Shown here: piece after piece, positions 1 through 9,004 of the stretch | Layout: each line of letters starts with the position of its first letter | Position numbering within the stretch: the stretch's first letter is position 1 | Assembly: GCA_934154805.1 (NCBI GenBank) | Contig: CAKPGM010000007.1 | Span: 1-64,000, forward strand | Origin: an uncultured Clostridia bacterium | Lineage (GTDB): Bacteria; Bacillota; Clostridia; TANB77; CAG-508 | DNA length: 64,000 nt | Reading direction: 5' to 3' | Translations under genes and position numbers: made by a program | The notes under the pieces: generated by a model | The model's input: only the letters and a program-made list of their open reading frames with translations | Told to the model about the DNA's origin: nothing | The model's database searches: none

Positions 1-243
1 GAAATGAGCGAAGATGAGAAAATGGAAAGACTAGCAGAACTAAGAGAAAAAGCAATAAGAGATGAAAAAGCATTATACAATACTGGAATTAGAGAGGGAA
101 AAGAACTTGGAAGAGAAGAAGGAGAACGAAAGAACAAAATAGAGGTAATAAAAAGGATGTTAAAAGATAATATGAATATAGCATTGATAAAGAAATATGC
201 CAATGCAACTGATGAAGAAATAGAAGAAGCAAAAAATAAATAA
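1..243 (+). CDS. C-terminal fragment of an Rpn/PD-(D/E)XK transposase-like protein
   Basis: The reading frame is open at the window edge, so the gene starts upstream; the ATG at base 4 is probably internal. The visible part is a highly charged helix rich in Glu, Lys and Arg with a GREEGER-like repeat, then a short segment ending in NATDEEIEEAKNK. This tail is typical of the Rpn/YhgA-like family of PD-(D/E)XK nuclease proteins (recombination-promoting nuclease or transposase-associated), where a Gly/Arg/Glu-rich linker precedes a short helical end. The catalytic domain is not in the window, so the family call rests on the tail alone. A hairpin follows directly after the stop. Confidence 0.55.
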   Translation, partial: EMSEDEKMERLAELREKAIRDEKALYNTGIREGKELGREEGERKNKIEVIKRMLKDNMNIALIKKYANATDEEIEEAKNK

Positions 244-280
244 AAATTGATAGAATTAATATTTCGTTTAATAAATAGAC

Positions 281-322
281 AACGCTTTGAATTTAGAAAT
301 AAGTTCAAAGCGTTCTTATATG
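281..322 (+). terminator. Hairpin after the Rpn-like gene
   Basis: An 11-bp perfect stem (AACGCTTTGAA at 281-291 with TTCAAAGCGTT at 304-314) with a 12-base loop, followed by CTTATAT. The stem is strong but the T-tract is weak. It probably ends the upstream transcript before the addA promoter. Confidence 0.55.
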
Positions 323-362
323 AAAAGATTAATAATGAAATCTATAATTCACTACAAAAATC

Positions 363-391
363 TTGCGTCTTGGCTTAAATTAATATATACT
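363..391 (+). promoter_or_regulatory. Putative sigma-A promoter of addA
   Basis: TTGCGT at 363-368 and TATACT at 386-391 are separated by 17 bases, about 35 bases upstream of the addA start. Seen by eye only. Confidence 0.45.
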
Positions 392-424
392 AAAAACATA
401 AATCCTATAAATAAGGAGAAAAAG

Positions 425-3400
425 ATGTCAGAAGTAAAATGGACCAACGAACAATTAAATGCAATAACTAAAAAAGATTCAAACATATTAGTAGCAGCTG
501 CTGCACGGAAGTGGAAAGACAGCTGTATTAGTCGAGCGAATTATAAGAAGAATAATAGAAGATAAAATCGATATAGATAAAATTTTAGTAGTTACATTCA
601 CAAATGCAGCTGCTGCAGAAATGAGAGAAAAAATACTAGAAGCAATTTACAAAAAGATAGAAGAAAATCCAGAAGATGAGAATCTTCAAAAACAGATAAT
701 ACTTTTAAACAAAGCAAGTATTTCTACTATACACTCATTTTGTTTAGATGTAATAAAAAACAATTTTTATGAGATAGATGTCTCTGCAAATACAAGAATT
801 GCAGACGATTCAGAAATATTGCTTTTACAACAAGAAGTAATAGATGACTTATTCGAAGAAAAATATGCAGAAGAAGATTCAAATTTTATAAAACTAATAA
901 AGACATACACGAAATATAATCAAGATGAAGTATTAAAGGATTTAATTTTAAGAGTCTATTCATATATTCAGGCATCTCCATTTCCAGAAGAATGGCTAGA
1001 AGAACAAATAGAAAAACTTAACATAGAAGATGGCACAAACTTTTCGGATACTGTATGGGGCAAAATAATAACAGAAAATGCAAATCAGATATTAGAGGAT
1101 TCAATATTAAAACTGCAAAACATTAGAACTAAAATGACACGTTTCCCTGAACTAGATAAATTTACAGCAAAAATAGAAGATGACATAGACAAATATACAT
1201 ATATACAAAACAATTTATCTGACTGGGATACGGCAGTAGAGGCGATAAATACACTAAAAAATGCTATGTGGACCAAAGATCAGAAGATAACAAATGATTT
1301 AAAAGATGAAGCAAAAGATGTAAGAGAAAGCACAAAAGATGAATTCAAGAAAGTAAAGAAATTGATGAATTGTTCATCAGAAGAAGCGGTGCAAGATATA
1401 AAATATATGTATCCAATATTAAAAATGCTAAAAGACTTAATATTAGAATTTTCTCAAAAATTCTACCAAAGAAAAAGAGAAAAGAACATTATGGATTTTA
1501 GTGATATGGAACATTTAGCTCTAAAGATACTTGTAAAAAAAGATGAGAATGGAAATGTTGTAAAATCAGAAATAGCAAAAAAATATGAAAACAAATTTGA
1601 AGAGATTGCTATTGACGAGTATCAAGACAGTAACTTAGTTCAAGAATACATTTTAACAAGTGTATCAAGAGGAAATAATATATTTATGGTTGGAGATGTA
1701 AAACAAAGTATTTATAAATTTAGACAAGCAAGACCAAAGTTATTTTTAGATAAATATGACAGTTACAAATTAGAACCAGTAAATGGAGAAAATAGAAAAA
1801 TCCAACTATTTAAGAATTTTAGAAGTAGAAGTAATATACTGGACTTTACGAACTTAGTATTTGAAGACATAATGAGTAGAGAGTTAGGAAACATAGAATA
1901 TAATCAAGATGAGTATTTAAATCTAGGAGCAAATTTTGAAGAAATACAAAATCAAGATTATAAAACAGAACTAGAGATATTAGACTTATCAGAAGAGAAT
2001 GATGACATTTGGAAAACGGATGAAGAAGAAACAGAAGAAGAACAGGAAAAAGTAGAAGATGTGGTCCTAGAAGCAAGATTTGTGGCTAGAAAAATAAAAG
2101 AACTAATAGATAGTAAGTATCAAATTATAGACAAAAAAACGGGAAGGAGAGATATTCAATATAAAGATATAGCAATACTTCTACGAACATCATCAGGAGT
2201 TGCAAATGTGTATGAAAAGGAAATATCGGAATTAGAAATTCCTGTATATAGTGATAGTTCAAGCCAATATTTGCAGTCAGTAGAAATAGAAACAATAATG
2301 TCATTGTTAAGAATAATAAACAATCCAATGAAAGATATTCCACTTGTAACAGTTATGCGTTCGCCAATAGGAAACTTTACAGACAATGAGCTAATAGAAA
2401 TACGAATGGCGGACAGAAATTCAAGTTTTTATGAAGCACTTTTAAAGTCGGATTTAGAAAAAGCTCATAGATTTTTAGCTCTATTAAAAGAACTTAGAGA
2501 AGATGAAGAATATATGACATTAGATGAATGGATTTGGAACATATATACAAAAACAGGTTATATGAACTATGTGAATTTAATGCCAAATGGAGCTTTGAGA
2601 GTATCTAATTTAAGAATGCTATTCGAAAGAGCAAAACAATACGAAGAAGCTAGCTTTAAAGGACTTTACAATTTTATTAACTTCATAGATAAAATAAAAT
2701 TCAACCAAGAAGACTTAAAAGCTGCTAAAATAATAGGAGAGAACGAAAATGTTGTTAGAATAATGACAATTCACAAGAGTAAAGGATTAGAATTTCCTGT
2801 TGTCATACTCGCTGGAGTAGGAAAACAATTCAACTTCAGGGATCTAAATGGAAAAATACTATTGGATCAAGATTTAGGAATGGGACCACAATACATAGAT
2901 TCAGATAGATATATAGAATTTAAAACATTGGCAAAAAAAGCATTAGCAATAAAGGAAAAAAATGAAGCAATATCAGAAGAAATGAGAATTTTATATGTTG
3001 CGTTAACAAGAGCAAAAGAAAAGCTAATAATTGTGGGAAGACAAAAAGATGTAAATAAGAAAATGTCAGAAAAACAAAAATTATTGGAGATATACTCTAC
3101 AATAGATTACAATAAGATAAATCCATATCTATTGCAAAAATATAAAACATATTTAGACTGGTTAGAACTAATCTATTTAAAAGAAGGAGCGGCAAACACA
3201 AAAAATCTATTTACTGTAAATATAAACAAAAAAGAGAAAACTTCTGTAAAAATAGAAAATGAAGTAGAGGATATTTCTAATAAAATAATTGAAGAATCAA
3301 ACAAGAATAACGATGAACAAGAAAAAGAAAAGATAAAAGAAGTTTTAAACTGGCAATACAAACATCAAAGTATTGAGGGAATACCAACAAAAACATCTGT

Positions 3401-4004
3401 AAGTAAATTAAAAGAGAAAAGAGAACAAGAAGTACAAATAACGCAAGAGCCAAAATTCATAAATGAAGAAGTAAAAACAAAACTTACAGGAGCACAAAAA
3501 GGAACTTTAATACATATATGTCTGCAAAAAATGAAAGAAACAGAAGAATACAATTTAGAAAAAATAACTGAATTGATAGAGGAATTAAAAGATAAAGAAA
3601 TAATAACAGAAATTGAAGAACAAAACATAGATAAAGAAAAACTGTTGGAATATACAAATTCGAAACTTTGGACAGAATTAAAACAAGCAAAAGAAATACA
3701 CAAAGAACATCCATTTTACATTAATATAAAGGCAAGTAGAATATATAATCAAATAAAAAAGGAAGATGACGAAGACATACTAGTTCAAGGTGTAATAGAC
3801 TTATTCTTTATTGATAAAGATGATAAATTGATACTGGTCGATTATAAAACAGATTATGTTCAAAACGAAAATGAATTAGTAGAAAAATACAAAGGACAGC
3901 TTGATCTTTATAAGGAAGCATTAGAACAATCTTTAAATAAAAAGGTAGATAAAATGTGCATATATAGTGTGTACTTAAACAAGTTAATAGAAATTGGAAT
4001 ATGA
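425..4004 (+). CDS. addA: AddA helicase-nuclease subunit, with a one-base frameshift
   Basis: ATP-dependent helicase/exonuclease subunit A of AddAB, which processes double-strand breaks for recombination. The start is ATG 425 behind AAGGAG. The first 27 residues (MSEVKWTNEQLNAI...) are the Q-motif end. An extra C at 506 then breaks the frame inside the Walker A region; dropping it restores AAAAGSGKTAVLVERI and joins the long frame that runs to 4004, giving about 1192 residues, normal for the family. Further motifs: VTFTNAAAAEM, IDEYQDSN (Walker B), VGDVKQSIYKFR, TIHKSKGLEFPVV, YVALTRAKEKL, and a C-terminal RecB-like nuclease motif ILVDYKTD with a downstream QLDLYKEA. addB is not in view. The frameshift may be a sequencing error, because the rest of the gene shows no decay. 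As written, translation from 425 gives only a short peptide. Confidence 0.9.
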
Positions 4005-4029
4005 TATAAAATTTTAGAATTATAAAATT

Positions 4030-4230
4030 CTTAGTGTTACTATATTATCTTTTTTAAAGTTCTCGTTCAAACAATTTCGCAAGGATTTCTAAATGAGTTT
4101 TACGGCACCCTTCCACGTATGGATTCATAACTGAATCCACCTGAACTCTTTCCGTAAAACTTTATTAAGAACTCCTAGGCTCAATCATTTTCAATTCGAC
4201 CTTCTCAAAATATAATATAGTAACACTAAG
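4030..4230. ncRNA. Candidate structured RNA or MITE: 201-bp nested inverted-repeat rod
   Basis: A perfect 19-bp terminal inverted repeat (CTTAGTGTTACTATATTAT at 4030-4048 against 4212-4230) encloses three further stems on the same axis: 4058-4063/4168-4173 (6 bp), 4097-4105/4152-4160 (9 bp, GTTTTACGG) and an apical hairpin 4120-4127/4132-4139 (8 bp, 4-base loop). The nested rod with internal bubbles and a length near 200 nt resembles 6S RNA architecture, but I could not match the 6S consensus and neither strand shows a convincing promoter. A MITE-like element is the alternative; I saw no clear target-site duplication. It fills the gap between addA and rqcP. Confidence 0.4.
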
Positions 4231-4284
4231 ACTAAGAAAAAATAATATTAAAATGCAAATAAGTATTACACGAAAGGAGCAATT

Positions 4285-4524
4285 ATGCGTTTAGACAAAT
4301 TTTTAAAAGTATCAAGAATAATAAAAAGAAGAACAGTTGCAAATGAAGTGGCAGACTGTGGTAGAATATATGTAAACGGAAAAGCAGTAAAACCAAGTTA
4401 TGAAGTAAAAGTAAATGATATAATAGAAACAAAATTTGGAGATAAAACAACGAAATTTAAAATCATATGTATACCAACAGTACAAGGTAAAAATATGCCA
4501 AAGCTGGTAGAAGAGATAGAATAG
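4285..4524 (+). CDS. rqcP: S4-domain RNA-binding protein RqcP (YabO/Hsp15 type)
   Basis: 79 residues, essentially one S4 RNA-binding domain: MRLDKFLKVSRIIKRRTVAN, then GRIYVNGKAVKPSYEVKVNDII, the typical S4 alpha-L fold signature. In Bacillus subtilis the YabO/RqcP family works with RqcH in ribosome-associated quality control, stabilising peptidyl-tRNA on the stalled 50S subunit during alanine tailing. The start follows AAAGGAG at the right distance. A terminator follows closely, so it is probably a single-gene unit. The family is clear; the RQC role is inferred from homologues. Confidence 0.85.
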   Translation: MRLDKFLKVSRIIKRRTVANEVADCGRIYVNGKAVKPSYEVKVNDIIETKFGDKTTKFKIICIPTVQGKNMPKLVEEIE

Positions 4525-4529
4525 CAAGA

Positions 4530-4555
4530 GCAAGGAAGAAATTCCTTGCTTTTAT
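4530..4555 (+). terminator. Intrinsic terminator of rqcP
   Basis: GCAAGGA stem at 4530-4536 pairs with TCCTTGC at 4543-4549 and is followed by a T-rich run. Confidence 0.75.
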
Positions 4556-4556
4556 A

Positions 4557-4585
4557 TTGAAAAAAATCCCTGTGCGTGATAGAAT
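4557..4585 (+). promoter_or_regulatory. Putative sigma-A promoter of dnaE
   Basis: TTGAAA at 4557-4562 and TAGAAT at 4580-4585 with 17-base spacing, just after the rqcP terminator and 35 bases before the dnaE start. Confidence 0.55.
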
Positions 4586-4620
4586 ATGACATATGTTAAA
4601 GAAAAATTGGAGGAATATAT

Positions 4621-7600
4621 ATGGCAGAATTTGTACATTTGCATGTGCATAGTGAATTCAGTTTACTAGATGGAGCAAATAGAATAAAAGACTTACCAGT
4701 AAGAGCAAAAGAACTTGGAATGAAGGCAATGGCTATAACTGACCACGGTGTTATGTTTGGAGTAATTGACTTTTACAAAGCTTGTATGGCAAATGGAATA
4801 AAACCTATCATAGGATGTGAAGTATATGTTGCTCCAAGAAAAAGGACTGACAAAGATCCAAATATAGATGCAAGATACAATCACCTAATTCTTCTTGCAA
4901 AAGACAACGAAGGATATAAAAATTTAACAAAGTTAGTATCAATAGGATTTACAGAGGGATTTTATTACAAACCTCGTATAGATAAAGAAGTACTAGAAAA
5001 ATATCATGAAGGCTTAATATGTTGTAGTGCATGTTTAGCAGGAGAAATACCACAGGCAATATTAAAAGGCGATATGGATGAAGCAGAAAAAGCAGCAATG
5101 TGGTTTAAAAATGTATTTGGAGAAGATTACTATTTAGAGATACAAAATAATGGAATAAATGAACAAGTTTTAGTAAATCAGAAGCTAGTAGAATTATCTC
5201 ATAAGCTAGACATACCGCTAGTTGCAACCAATGATTCACATTATCTAAAAAAAGAGGATGCATATAACCACGAAATATTGTTATGCATACAAACTGGCAA
5301 GAAGATTACAGATGACGACAGAATGAGATTTGAAACAGATGAACTTTATATAAAATCACCGGAAGAGATGAGTGATTATTTCTCGGGCGTGCCAGAAGCA
5401 ATAGAAAATACAGTAAAAATAGCAGACAAATGTAATGTAACATTTGAGTTTGGACATACAATACTTCCAAATTACGACGTACCAGCAGAATTTACAACTC
5501 ACTATGATTACTTGAAAAAATTATGTAATGATGGAATAAAAAACAGATATGGCGAAAATCCATCACAAGAAATAATAGATAGAGAAAATTATGAACTAGA
5601 AGTAATCAAAAAAATGGGATATGTAGATTATTTCTTAATAGTGTGGGACTATATTCATTATGCTAAAACTCAAAATATACCAGTAGGACCAGGAAGAGGT
5701 TCTGGTGCAGGATCAATTGTTGCATATGCAATAGAAATAACTGACATAGATCCAATAAAATATGGATTAATATTTGAAAGATTCTTAAATCCAGAGAGAA
5801 TAAGTATGCCCGATTTTGACGTTGACTTTTGTTACGAAAGAAGACAGGAAGTAATAGACTATGTTGGCAGAAAATACGGTCAAGACCATGTTTCTCAGAT
5901 AATAACATTTGGAACAATGTCTGCAAGAATGGTAATTAGAGATGTTGCAAGAGTACTGGATGTTCCATATGCAAATGCTGACAAACTTGCAAAAATGATA
6001 CCAAATGAGATTCATATTACAATAAAAAAAGCACTAGAACAAAACAAGGAATTGGCAGACGAATATGAAAACAATCCAGAAACAACAAGGTTACTAGACA
6101 TTGCAATGGCGTTAGAAGGAATGCCAAGACAGGCTTCAACTCACGCTTGTGGAATCGTTATAACAAAAGATCCAGTTGTAACATATGTTCCTTTGTATGA
6201 AAGAGATGGAGTAGTTTCAACTCAATATATAATGACAACACTAGAAGAACTTGGACTTCTAAAGATGGACTTCTTAGGGTTAAGAACTTTGACAGTTATA
6301 CAAGATACAATAGATCTTGTAAAAAAGGACAAAGGAATAGATGTAGAGTTTGATGCAAATATGAACGATCCAAAAGTCTTTAAGCAATGGCAAGAAGGAA
6401 CTTCAATGGGAATATTCCAGTTTGAAAGCCAAGGAATGACTAACTTTATGAAGGAGCTTAAGCCAGACTGTCTAGAAGATATAATAGCCGGAGTTTCTTT
6501 GTACAGACCAGGACCAATGGACCAGATTCCAAGATATATAGCAAACAAAAAAGATCCAGAACATGCAGTATATACACATCCATCGTTAAAACCAATATTA
6601 AAAGTTACATATGGATGTATGGTTTATCAAGAACAAGTTATGCAAATAGTTAGAGATTTAGCAGGATATTCGTTAGGAAGAGCGGACCTAGTTCGTCGTG
6701 CAATGGGAAAGAAAAAGCTAGATGTAATGGCAAAAGAAAGAGAAATTTTCATAAACGGACAAGTTGACGAAAATGGAAATGTTATAGTTCCAGGTTGTGT
6801 AAGAAATGGAATAGACGAGGTGTCAGCAAATAAAATCTTTGATGAAATGGCAGAATTCGCAAAATATGCATTTAACAAGTCACACGCAGCTTGTTATGCA
6901 GTAGTTGCATACAGAACAGCATATCTAAAAACATATTATCCAAACGAATTTATGGCAGCAATGTTAAACAGCTTTTTAGGAAATCTAGACAAAATACCAG
7001 AATATATAGATGAATGTAGAAAGCTAAACATTGATATTTTAAAACCAGACATAAATAAAAGCTTTACAAAATTCACAGTAGATGATGGAAAAATCAGGTT
7101 TGGTTTAGGAAGTATAAAAAATGTAGGAATAGCAGCTGTTGATGCGATAGTTCAAAATAGAGAAAAAGATGGCGAATATAAGAGCTTTACAGACTTCTGT
7201 GAAAGAATGGAAGGGGAAGCTGTTAATAAAAAGTGTATAGAAAGTTTAATAAAAGCAGGAGCTTTTGATAACTTTGCAGAAACCAGAAGCACACTAATGG
7301 CCTCATTTGAAGATATATTAGATACAATAAGTGGAATGTCAAAAAAGAATATACAAGGACAAGTATCAATGTTTGACTTTGGAAAAACAGAAGAGTCAAA
7401 TGATATGGAAAAACTAAAATATAATTATACAACATTAAAAGAATACACAGATCAAGAACTACTATCAATGGAGAAAGAAATGCTTGGAATATACATATCA
7501 GGACATCCTCTTGAAAAATATAGAGAACAAATTGCAAAACAAGCTAATATAAATACTTTACAAATCAGAGAGTTTGAACAACTATCACAGGCAGAAATGG

Positions 7601-8124
7601 AAAATCCAGAGCTATTAGATAATAGAGGACAACTTAAACTGTTACAAGATGGGCAATTTGTTAAATTTGCAGGAATAATAACATCAATCAAAAAGAAATA
7701 TACTAAAAATAATAAGATAATGGCATTTGCAACGTTAGAAGATTTATATGGTAGCATAGAAGTAATAATATTTGAAAATTGTTATCTACAATGCTCAAAC
7801 GAGTTGATAGATGAGAATATAGTATTAGTAGAAGGTAGATTAAGTATTAGAGAAGACGAAGATACAAAAATAGTTGCAAGGGAAATAAAAAAATTCGAAG
7901 ATACAAAATCAAAAAGCTTGTATATAAATATAACAAATTTATCTGAAGAAAAGAAAAATCAATTAAGAGGAGCATTGAAATTCTTTACAGGAGATAAAAA
8001 TAATGTGCCAGTTGTAATAATAAATGGAGAAAGAAATGATCCTGCTGGTGGACTATATGTGACAAAAGATATTCTAGAAGAACTTCAGGAAATAGTTGGA
8101 CAGGAAAACGCAAAAATAGAATAG
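4621..8124 (+). CDS. dnaE: DNA polymerase III alpha subunit DnaE
   Basis: 1167 residues, normal for DnaE. The N-terminal PHP domain starts with FVHLHVHSEFSLLDGA, with AITDHGVMFG and ATNDSHYL further on. The polymerase core contains PGRGSGAGSIVAYA (about residue 357), the catalytic aspartate motif PDFDVDF (about 397) and the third catalytic region LLKMDFLGLRT (about 545). The tail has a helix-hairpin-helix region and an OB-fold near residues 1010-1090 (FAGIITSIKKK...EDLYGSIEVIIFE). It lacks the proofreading exonuclease insertion of PolC. It is the replicative alpha subunit, or in Firmicutes that also carry PolC the lagging-strand partner. ATG 4621 follows GGAGGA. Confidence 0.96.
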   Translation: MAEFVHLHVHSEFSLLDGANRIKDLPVRAKELGMKAMAITDHGVMFGVIDFYKACMANGIKPIIGCEVYVAPRKRTDKDPNIDARYNHLILLAKDNEGYKNLTKLVSIGFTEGFYYKPRIDKEVLEKYHEGLICCSACLAGEIPQAILKGDMDEAEKAAMWFKNVFGEDYYLEIQNNGINEQVLVNQKLVELSHKLDIPLVATNDSHYLKKEDAYNHEILLCIQTGKKITDDDRMRFETDELYIKSPEEMSDYFSGVPEAIENTVKIADKCNVTFEFGHTILPNYDVPAEFTTHYDYLKKLCNDGIKNRYGENPSQEIIDRENYELEVIKKMGYVDYFLIVWDYIHYAKTQNIPVGPGRGSGAGSIVAYAIEITDIDPIKYGLIFERFLNPERISMPDFDVDFCYERRQEVIDYVGRKYGQDHVSQIITFGTMSARMVIRDVARVLDVPYANADKLAKMIPNEIHITIKKALEQNKELADEYENNPETTRLLDIAMALEGMPRQASTHACGIVITKDPVVTYVPLYERDGVVSTQYIMTTLEELGLLKMDFLGLRTLTVIQDTIDLVKKDKGIDVEFDANMNDPKVFKQWQEGTSMGIFQFESQGMTNFMKELKPDCLEDIIAGVSLYRPGPMDQIPRYIANKKDPEHAVYTHPSLKPILKVTYGCMVYQEQVMQIVRDLAGYSLGRADLVRRAMGKKKLDVMAKEREIFINGQVDENGNVIVPGCVRNGIDEVSANKIFDEMAEFAKYAFNKSHAACYAVVAYRTAYLKTYYPNEFMAAMLNSFLGNLDKIPEYIDECRKLNIDILKPDINKSFTKFTVDDGKIRFGLGSIKNVGIAAVDAIVQNREKDGEYKSFTDFCERMEGEAVNKKCIESLIKAGAFDNFAETRSTLMASFEDILDTISGMSKKNIQGQVSMFDFGKTEESNDMEKLKYNYTTLKEYTDQELLSMEKEMLGIYISGHPLEKYREQIAKQANINTLQIREFEQLSQAEMENPELLDNRGQLKLLQDGQFVKFAGIITSIKKKYTKNNKIMAFATLEDLYGSIEVIIFENCYLQCSNELIDENIVLVEGRLSIREDEDTKIVAREIKKFEDTKSKSLYINITNLSEEKKNQLRGALKFFTGDKNNVPVVIINGERNDPAGGLYVTKDILEELQEIVGQENAKIE

Positions 8125-8165
8125 AATTTTGTCGAACGATTATGGTTAAATTTTATCTAAAAGTA

Positions 8166-8193
8166 TTGCATATTTTGAAATATATAGTATAAT
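8166..8193 (+). promoter_or_regulatory. Promoter of convergent small RNA 1
   Basis: TTGCAT at 8166-8171 and TATAAT at 8188-8193 with a 16-base spacer. It faces the mini-ORF from its 3' side and has no ORF with a ribosome site downstream. Confidence 0.7.
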
Positions 8194-8199
8194 AGTAGA

Positions 8200-8291
8200 T
8201 GAAAGAGAATCCAGAAAATTACAAACTTTCACTAGGAGATAGACAATCAAAGATTGTCAAAAAAACAGGCATCTGCGAAATGCCTGTTTTT
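8200..8291 (+). ncRNA. Putative antitoxin-like small RNA 1
   Basis: Predicted from the promoter at 8166-8193 to the bidirectional terminator near 8291, about 90 nt. It contains a hairpin (GACAATC at 8242-8248, GATTGTC at 8252-8258) before the terminator stem. It converges on the mini-ORF transcript and overlaps its 3' end at least over the shared terminator, as in bsrG/SR4-type type I modules. The RNA itself is inferred. Confidence 0.5.
8259..8291. terminator. Bidirectional terminator between small RNA 1 and toxin-like ORF 1
   Basis: Stem CAGGCAT (8266-8272) with ATGCCTG (8280-8286), an A-run before it and a T-run after it, so it can end transcripts in both directions. Confidence 0.75.
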
Positions 8292-8294
8292 CAA

Positions 8295-8426
8295 TTATCG
8301 AAATAAATCGATAATTTCTTTTAATACTTTTGCAATCTTTAAGGAATACTTGCATACAATAAGTATGCTATGTAAAAACTTAAAAGAATGCTTAGTATTT
8401 TTTCTCCTACGTTTACGAGAATCCAT
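8295..8426 (-). CDS. Putative type I toxin-like 43-residue peptide, copy 1
   Basis: Minus-strand ORF starting at 8426: MDSRKRRRKNTKHSFKFLHS, then a hydrophobic/amphipathic helix (ILIVCKYSLKIAKVLKEIIDLF) and Arg-stop. The ribosome site on the minus strand, AAAGGAGGTGATCC, is complementary to 14 bases of the usual 16S rRNA 3' end, 7 bases before the ATG. Copy 2 keeps the frame, length and hydrophobic helix, while several differences fall at third codon positions, which suggests a translated product. Small basic/hydrophobic peptides with a convergent antisense RNA are typical of Firmicute type I toxins (TxpA, BsrG). I do not recognise the family by sequence. A longer in-frame ATG at 8483 exists but has no comparable ribosome site. 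Confidence 0.6.
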   Translation of the reverse strand: MDSRKRRRKNTKHSFKFLHSILIVCKYSLKIAKVLKEIIDLFR

Positions 8427-8463
8427 AGGATCACCTCCTTTCACTGGAGAATGACATATAATT

Positions 8464-8493
8464 ATACTACGTAATAACTGCAAAGTTTGTCAA
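8464..8493 (-). promoter_or_regulatory. Putative promoter of toxin-like ORF 1
   Basis: Read on the minus strand: TTGACA (8488-8493), 18 bases, then TAGTAT (8464-8469). A perfect TATAAT overlaps it (8461-8466) but at a long 21-base spacing. Copy 2 keeps the same arrangement. Confidence 0.45.
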
Positions 8494-8566
8494 AACGTGA
8501 CGGTATAGTAAAAACTTTTAATAAAAATTTTGTCGAACGATTATGGTTAAATCTTATCTGAAAGTA

Positions 8567-8594
8567 TTGCATATTTTGAAATATATAGTATAAT
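8567..8594 (+). promoter_or_regulatory. Promoter of convergent small RNA 2
   Basis: TTGCAT at 8567-8572 and TATAAT at 8589-8594 with a 16-base spacer, identical to copy 1. Confidence 0.7.
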
Positions 8595-8600
8595 AGTAAT

Positions 8601-8692
8601 GGAAGAGATTCACTAAATCACAAACTTTCAAACAAGAATGAGCAATCAAAGATTACAAAAAAAAAACAGGCATTTGCGGATGCCTGTTTTTC
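8601..8692 (+). ncRNA. Putative antitoxin-like small RNA 2
   Basis: Same predicted unit as copy 1, but the body has diverged and the internal GACAATC hairpin is reduced. Divergence of the RNA bodies would let each RNA prefer its own partner. Inferred from the promoter and terminator only. Confidence 0.45.
8657..8692. terminator. Bidirectional terminator, copy 2
   Basis: CAGGCAT (8667-8673) pairs with ATGCCTG (8680-8686), flanked by an A-run and a T-run. The loop differs slightly from copy 1. Confidence 0.75.
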
Positions 8693-8694
8693 AA

Positions 8695-8826
8695 TTATCG
8701 AAATAAATCGATAATCTCTTTTAATACTTTTGCAATCTTTAAGAAATACTTACATACAATAAGTATGCTATGTAAAAACTTAAAAGAATGCTTAGTATTT
8801 TTCTTCCTGCGTTTACGGAGATTCAC
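8695..8826 (-). CDS. Putative type I toxin-like 43-residue peptide, copy 2
   Basis: Minus-strand ORF from a GTG at 8826: MNLRKRRKKNTKHSFKFLHS followed by the same hydrophobic helix with one Ser-to-Phe change. GAGGAGGTGAT lies just upstream, again a very strong ribosome site. Same length and stop context as copy 1. The use of GTG instead of ATG and changes at residues 2, 3 and 8 show that the copies are diverging while keeping an open frame. Confidence 0.58.
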   Translation of the reverse strand: MNLRKRRKKNTKHSFKFLHSILIVCKYFLKIAKVLKEIIDLFR

Positions 8827-8939
8827 TACAATCACCTCCTCTCTGTTACAAGAATGACATAATTATACTACGTAATAACCGCGAAGTTTGTCAAAATGTA
8901 GCGGTATAGTAAAAAAAGTTCGAATTCACACAATGTTCA

Positions 8940-8968
8940 TTGAATTATTGGGAAAATAATGATAAAAT
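8940..8968 (+). promoter_or_regulatory. Putative promoter of the FtsX-type permease gene
   Basis: TTGAAT at 8940-8945 and TAAAAT at 8963-8968, spacing 17, 36 bases before the start codon. Confidence 0.5.
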
Positions 8969-9004
8969 ATTTTTGCAAATAAAAAGTTGAAAGGAACGTA
9001 AAAA

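Larger units (their letters stand above)
8125..8517. repeat. Direct repeat unit 1 of a tandem 0.4-kb duplication
   Basis: This stretch is largely repeated at 8526-8917 (offset 401 bases). Both start with AATTTTGTCGAACGATTATG and end with GGTATAGTAAAAA. It contains a plus-strand promoter and terminator and a minus-strand mini-ORF; see the separate entries. Confidence 0.9.
8526..8917. repeat. Direct repeat unit 2 of the tandem 0.4-kb duplication
   Basis: Second copy of the 8125-8517 unit. The promoter, terminator stem, mini-ORF body and upstream minus-strand promoter are conserved. Most differences lie in the small RNA 5' part and around the mini-ORF start. Confidence 0.9.

Noticed and set aside
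287..424. N-terminal extension of the addA frame from ATG 287
   Set aside because: This stretch contains the upstream hairpin and the addA promoter; ATG 425 has the ribosome site and the conserved AddA start.
287..565. Separate short gene between the Rpn-like gene and addA
   Set aside because: It is the 5' end of addA cut off by the frameshift at 506; the text after residue 73 matches no protein.
8254..8454. 66-codon plus-strand ORF through the first 0.4-kb repeat
   Set aside because: Opposite the toxin-like ORF, not preserved in frame in the second copy, and no ribosome site.
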